A DNA stretch of 6,448 nucleotides, taken from JACRBK01 sp964427955. GTDB taxonomy: Bacteria; Chloroflexota; Anaerolineae; Aggregatilineales; Aggregatilineaceae. The position numbers and the translations under genes are program-made. Numbering within the stretch: position 1 is the first letter of the stretch; each line of letters begins with the position of its first letter. This document shows positions 5,265 to 6,448 of the stretch, piece by piece. The notes beneath the pieces were generated by a model that was given only the letters and a program-made list of their open reading frames with translations, was not told the origin of the DNA and did no database searches. The DNA is taken from the NCBI GenBank assembly GCA_964427955.1, contig CAYRWY010000343.1, positions 1-6,448 on the forward strand. Reading direction: 5' to 3'.

Positions 5265-6437
5265 CTAGTAGTTGAGCAGTTCAGCCGTGTCGCCGAACGC
5301 TGCCGAGGTATCCGGCGGCTGTGACTTCCCGGTGCCGCTGGCATCTTCCTTCGGCCAGGCCGCGATCTCGACCGTCAGCCGCTCGAAGAAGCTGTTCGGC
5401 GGCAGCGAGCCTTCGCCGTATTGCAGGTCGATCACGCGCACCTGGACCCGCAGCGTCTGCGTTTCGAGGATGGCGACCCCGTTGGGCGTCACCATCACGG
5501 CTTCGCCCTTGGGCGCCAGCTTGGTCCGCAGCGCCTGGTCCTTGAAGGCGTGCTCGGACATCAGTACCTTAGTGATGGTGCGGATGTCGTTCTTGTCAAA
5601 CAGCCAGACTTCCGTGGCCGTGACCTTCTTCGGATCGCCGACGCCGATGGTCTCCGAGATGCCCGATCCGCATTCGCCCAGGAATTCGCCGGCCTGGGTC
5701 TCAATCGCAAATGAGTCGTCGTAAAGATCGTCGCCCAAAATATACGTAGACATATATTGGCTGACCGGCGCCACTTCGCCTACCGCCGCAAAGTCGGTCT
5801 TTTGTTCGGCGACGGCTTTTTGCGCCGCGACGCGCATGGCATGGGTGGCCCCACCGGTGCTCGCCCCTGCGCCGATGCCGCCTACTGCGCCTGCTCCTGG
5901 TCTGGCTTTGGCCCATTTTCCGACCGGCACCGCCCAGTAGAAGGTGAACAACAGGGCGAGCAAGACTCCGATCAGGCCTACGACGAACAGCCCCCCAATC
6001 GGACCGATGATGCCGCCGAGGAAACTGGTCTTGATTTTGTCGGCCTGCTTGTTGGCTTGCGAGCGATTCGCGGCAGCGACTTCGCGCAGGGCTTGGAGCT
6101 GATTCGCTAACTGGGGATTGGTCTGCTGGTTATCGGCGATGAGCTTGTCGATCATCTGGGGCGAGACGCCAGCCTGGACGACCTTTCGCTGGGCTTCCTC
6201 CACGTCTTGCGAGGCCGCATATTCGACCGCCGTCATCTTGATCCACTGGTCCTTATAACCCTGGGCCAGATGGACCGGCTCGGCGTCACGGAATTTTACG
6301 CCCGCCACCTGGTAGGCCCAAAACATCCCGATCATCAGGCCCAGGAGGACAAACCCCAGGCGATAAAGCGAAGGAGCAAGAGAGCCTATAGCGGCCTTCC
6401 CAATGATATTGAATTGACCCACAAGGCGCTTGATCAT
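5265..6437 (-). CDS. Two-helix membrane protein of unknown function, Chloroflexota-like
   Basis: A 390-residue protein I cannot assign a function. A short basic N-terminus (KR, K14) precedes a transmembrane helix at about 19-45. Residues about 46-137 are polar and probably helical, including YKDQWIKMTAVEYAASQD and a Gln/Ala-rich heptad-like stretch (about 95-135). A second glycine-rich helix (about 140-170) is followed by K174, K177 and R179. By the positive-inside rule, both the N-terminus and the C-terminal half would be cytoplasmic and the 46-137 segment outside. A Gly/Ala linker (about 180-210) leads to a compact mixed domain (about 224-362) containing DDLYDDSFAIET, GEFLGECGSGISETIG and TEVWLFDKNDIRT. 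A polar tail ends it. I recall similar C-terminal domains and the YKD...EYA motif in Chloroflexota membrane proteins of unknown role. The start is ATG with GCGAGG just upstream, and the true upstream region lies outside the window. Third-position GC supports coding. Confidence 0.88.
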   Translation of the reverse strand: MIKRLVGQFNIIGKAAIGSLAPSLYRLGFVLLGLMIGMFWAYQVAGVKFRDAEPVHLAQGYKDQWIKMTAVEYAASQDVEEAQRKVVQAGVSPQMIDKLIADNQQTNPQLANQLQALREVAAANRSQANKQADKIKTSFLGGIIGPIGGLFVVGLIGVLLALLFTFYWAVPVGKWAKARPGAGAVGGIGAGASTGGATHAMRVAAQKAVAEQKTDFAAVGEVAPVSQYMSTYILGDDLYDDSFAIETQAGEFLGECGSGISETIGVGDPKKVTATEVWLFDKNDIRTITKVLMSEHAFKDQALRTKLAPKGEAVMVTPNGVAILETQTLRVQVRVIDLQYGEGSLPPNSFFERLTVEIAAWPKEDASGTGKSQPPDTSAAFGDTAELLNY

Positions 6438-6448
6438 GAAACCTCGCC

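Noticed and set aside
5757..6110. A 117-codon plus-strand frame inside the membrane-protein gene
   Set aside because: The minus-strand frame explains the codon bias and yields two clean membrane helices. The plus-strand product has no recognisable feature and no RBS of note.
1..6448. Mobile element, CRISPR array, tRNA or defence system
   Set aside because: There are no terminal inverted repeats, no spaced direct repeats, no cloverleaf, and no nuclease, transposase or toxin gene. The recombinase alone does not establish a mobile element.

Overview
The window is a GC-rich (roughly 60%) bacterial chromosome segment with ordinary housekeeping genes and short gaps. The best taxonomic guess is Chloroflexota, probably Anaerolineae-like. 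This rests on the style of the UvrB, dGTPase and GreA proteins and on a two-helix membrane protein whose C-terminal domain I recall mainly from that phylum. No rRNA or other marker gene is present to prove it.

Layout: (1) the last 47 codons of an unidentified plus-strand gene; (2) a complete XerC/XerD-type tyrosine recombinase with all catalytic residues; (3) uvrB, the damage-recognition helicase of nucleotide excision repair, closed by a strong hairpin; (4) a dGTPase-family dNTP triphosphohydrolase (dgt type); (5) greA, the transcript-cleavage elongation factor, closed by an excellent intrinsic terminator; (6) on the minus strand and convergent with greA, a 390-residue membrane protein of unknown function that begins just inside the right edge. 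No gap without a gene exceeds about 150 bases. I found no tRNA, rRNA, CRISPR array, insertion sequence or obvious att site.

The four plus-strand genes do not look like one tight operon. Each has a promoter-like sequence in its upstream gap, and a terminator separates uvrB from dgt. No terminator is visible between the recombinase and uvrB, or between dgt and greA, so readthrough is possible at both places. Functionally the run leans to genome maintenance: DNA recombination, excision repair, dNTP-pool control and rescue of stalled RNA polymerase.

The most informative non-coding signal is a near-consensus Gram-positive-type LexA (SOS) box directly on the predicted uvrB promoter. The dgt, greA and recombinase promoters also carry dyad symmetries that may be operators or leader structures. 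I see no clear evidence of a new multi-gene system. The least explained item is the minus-strand membrane protein.
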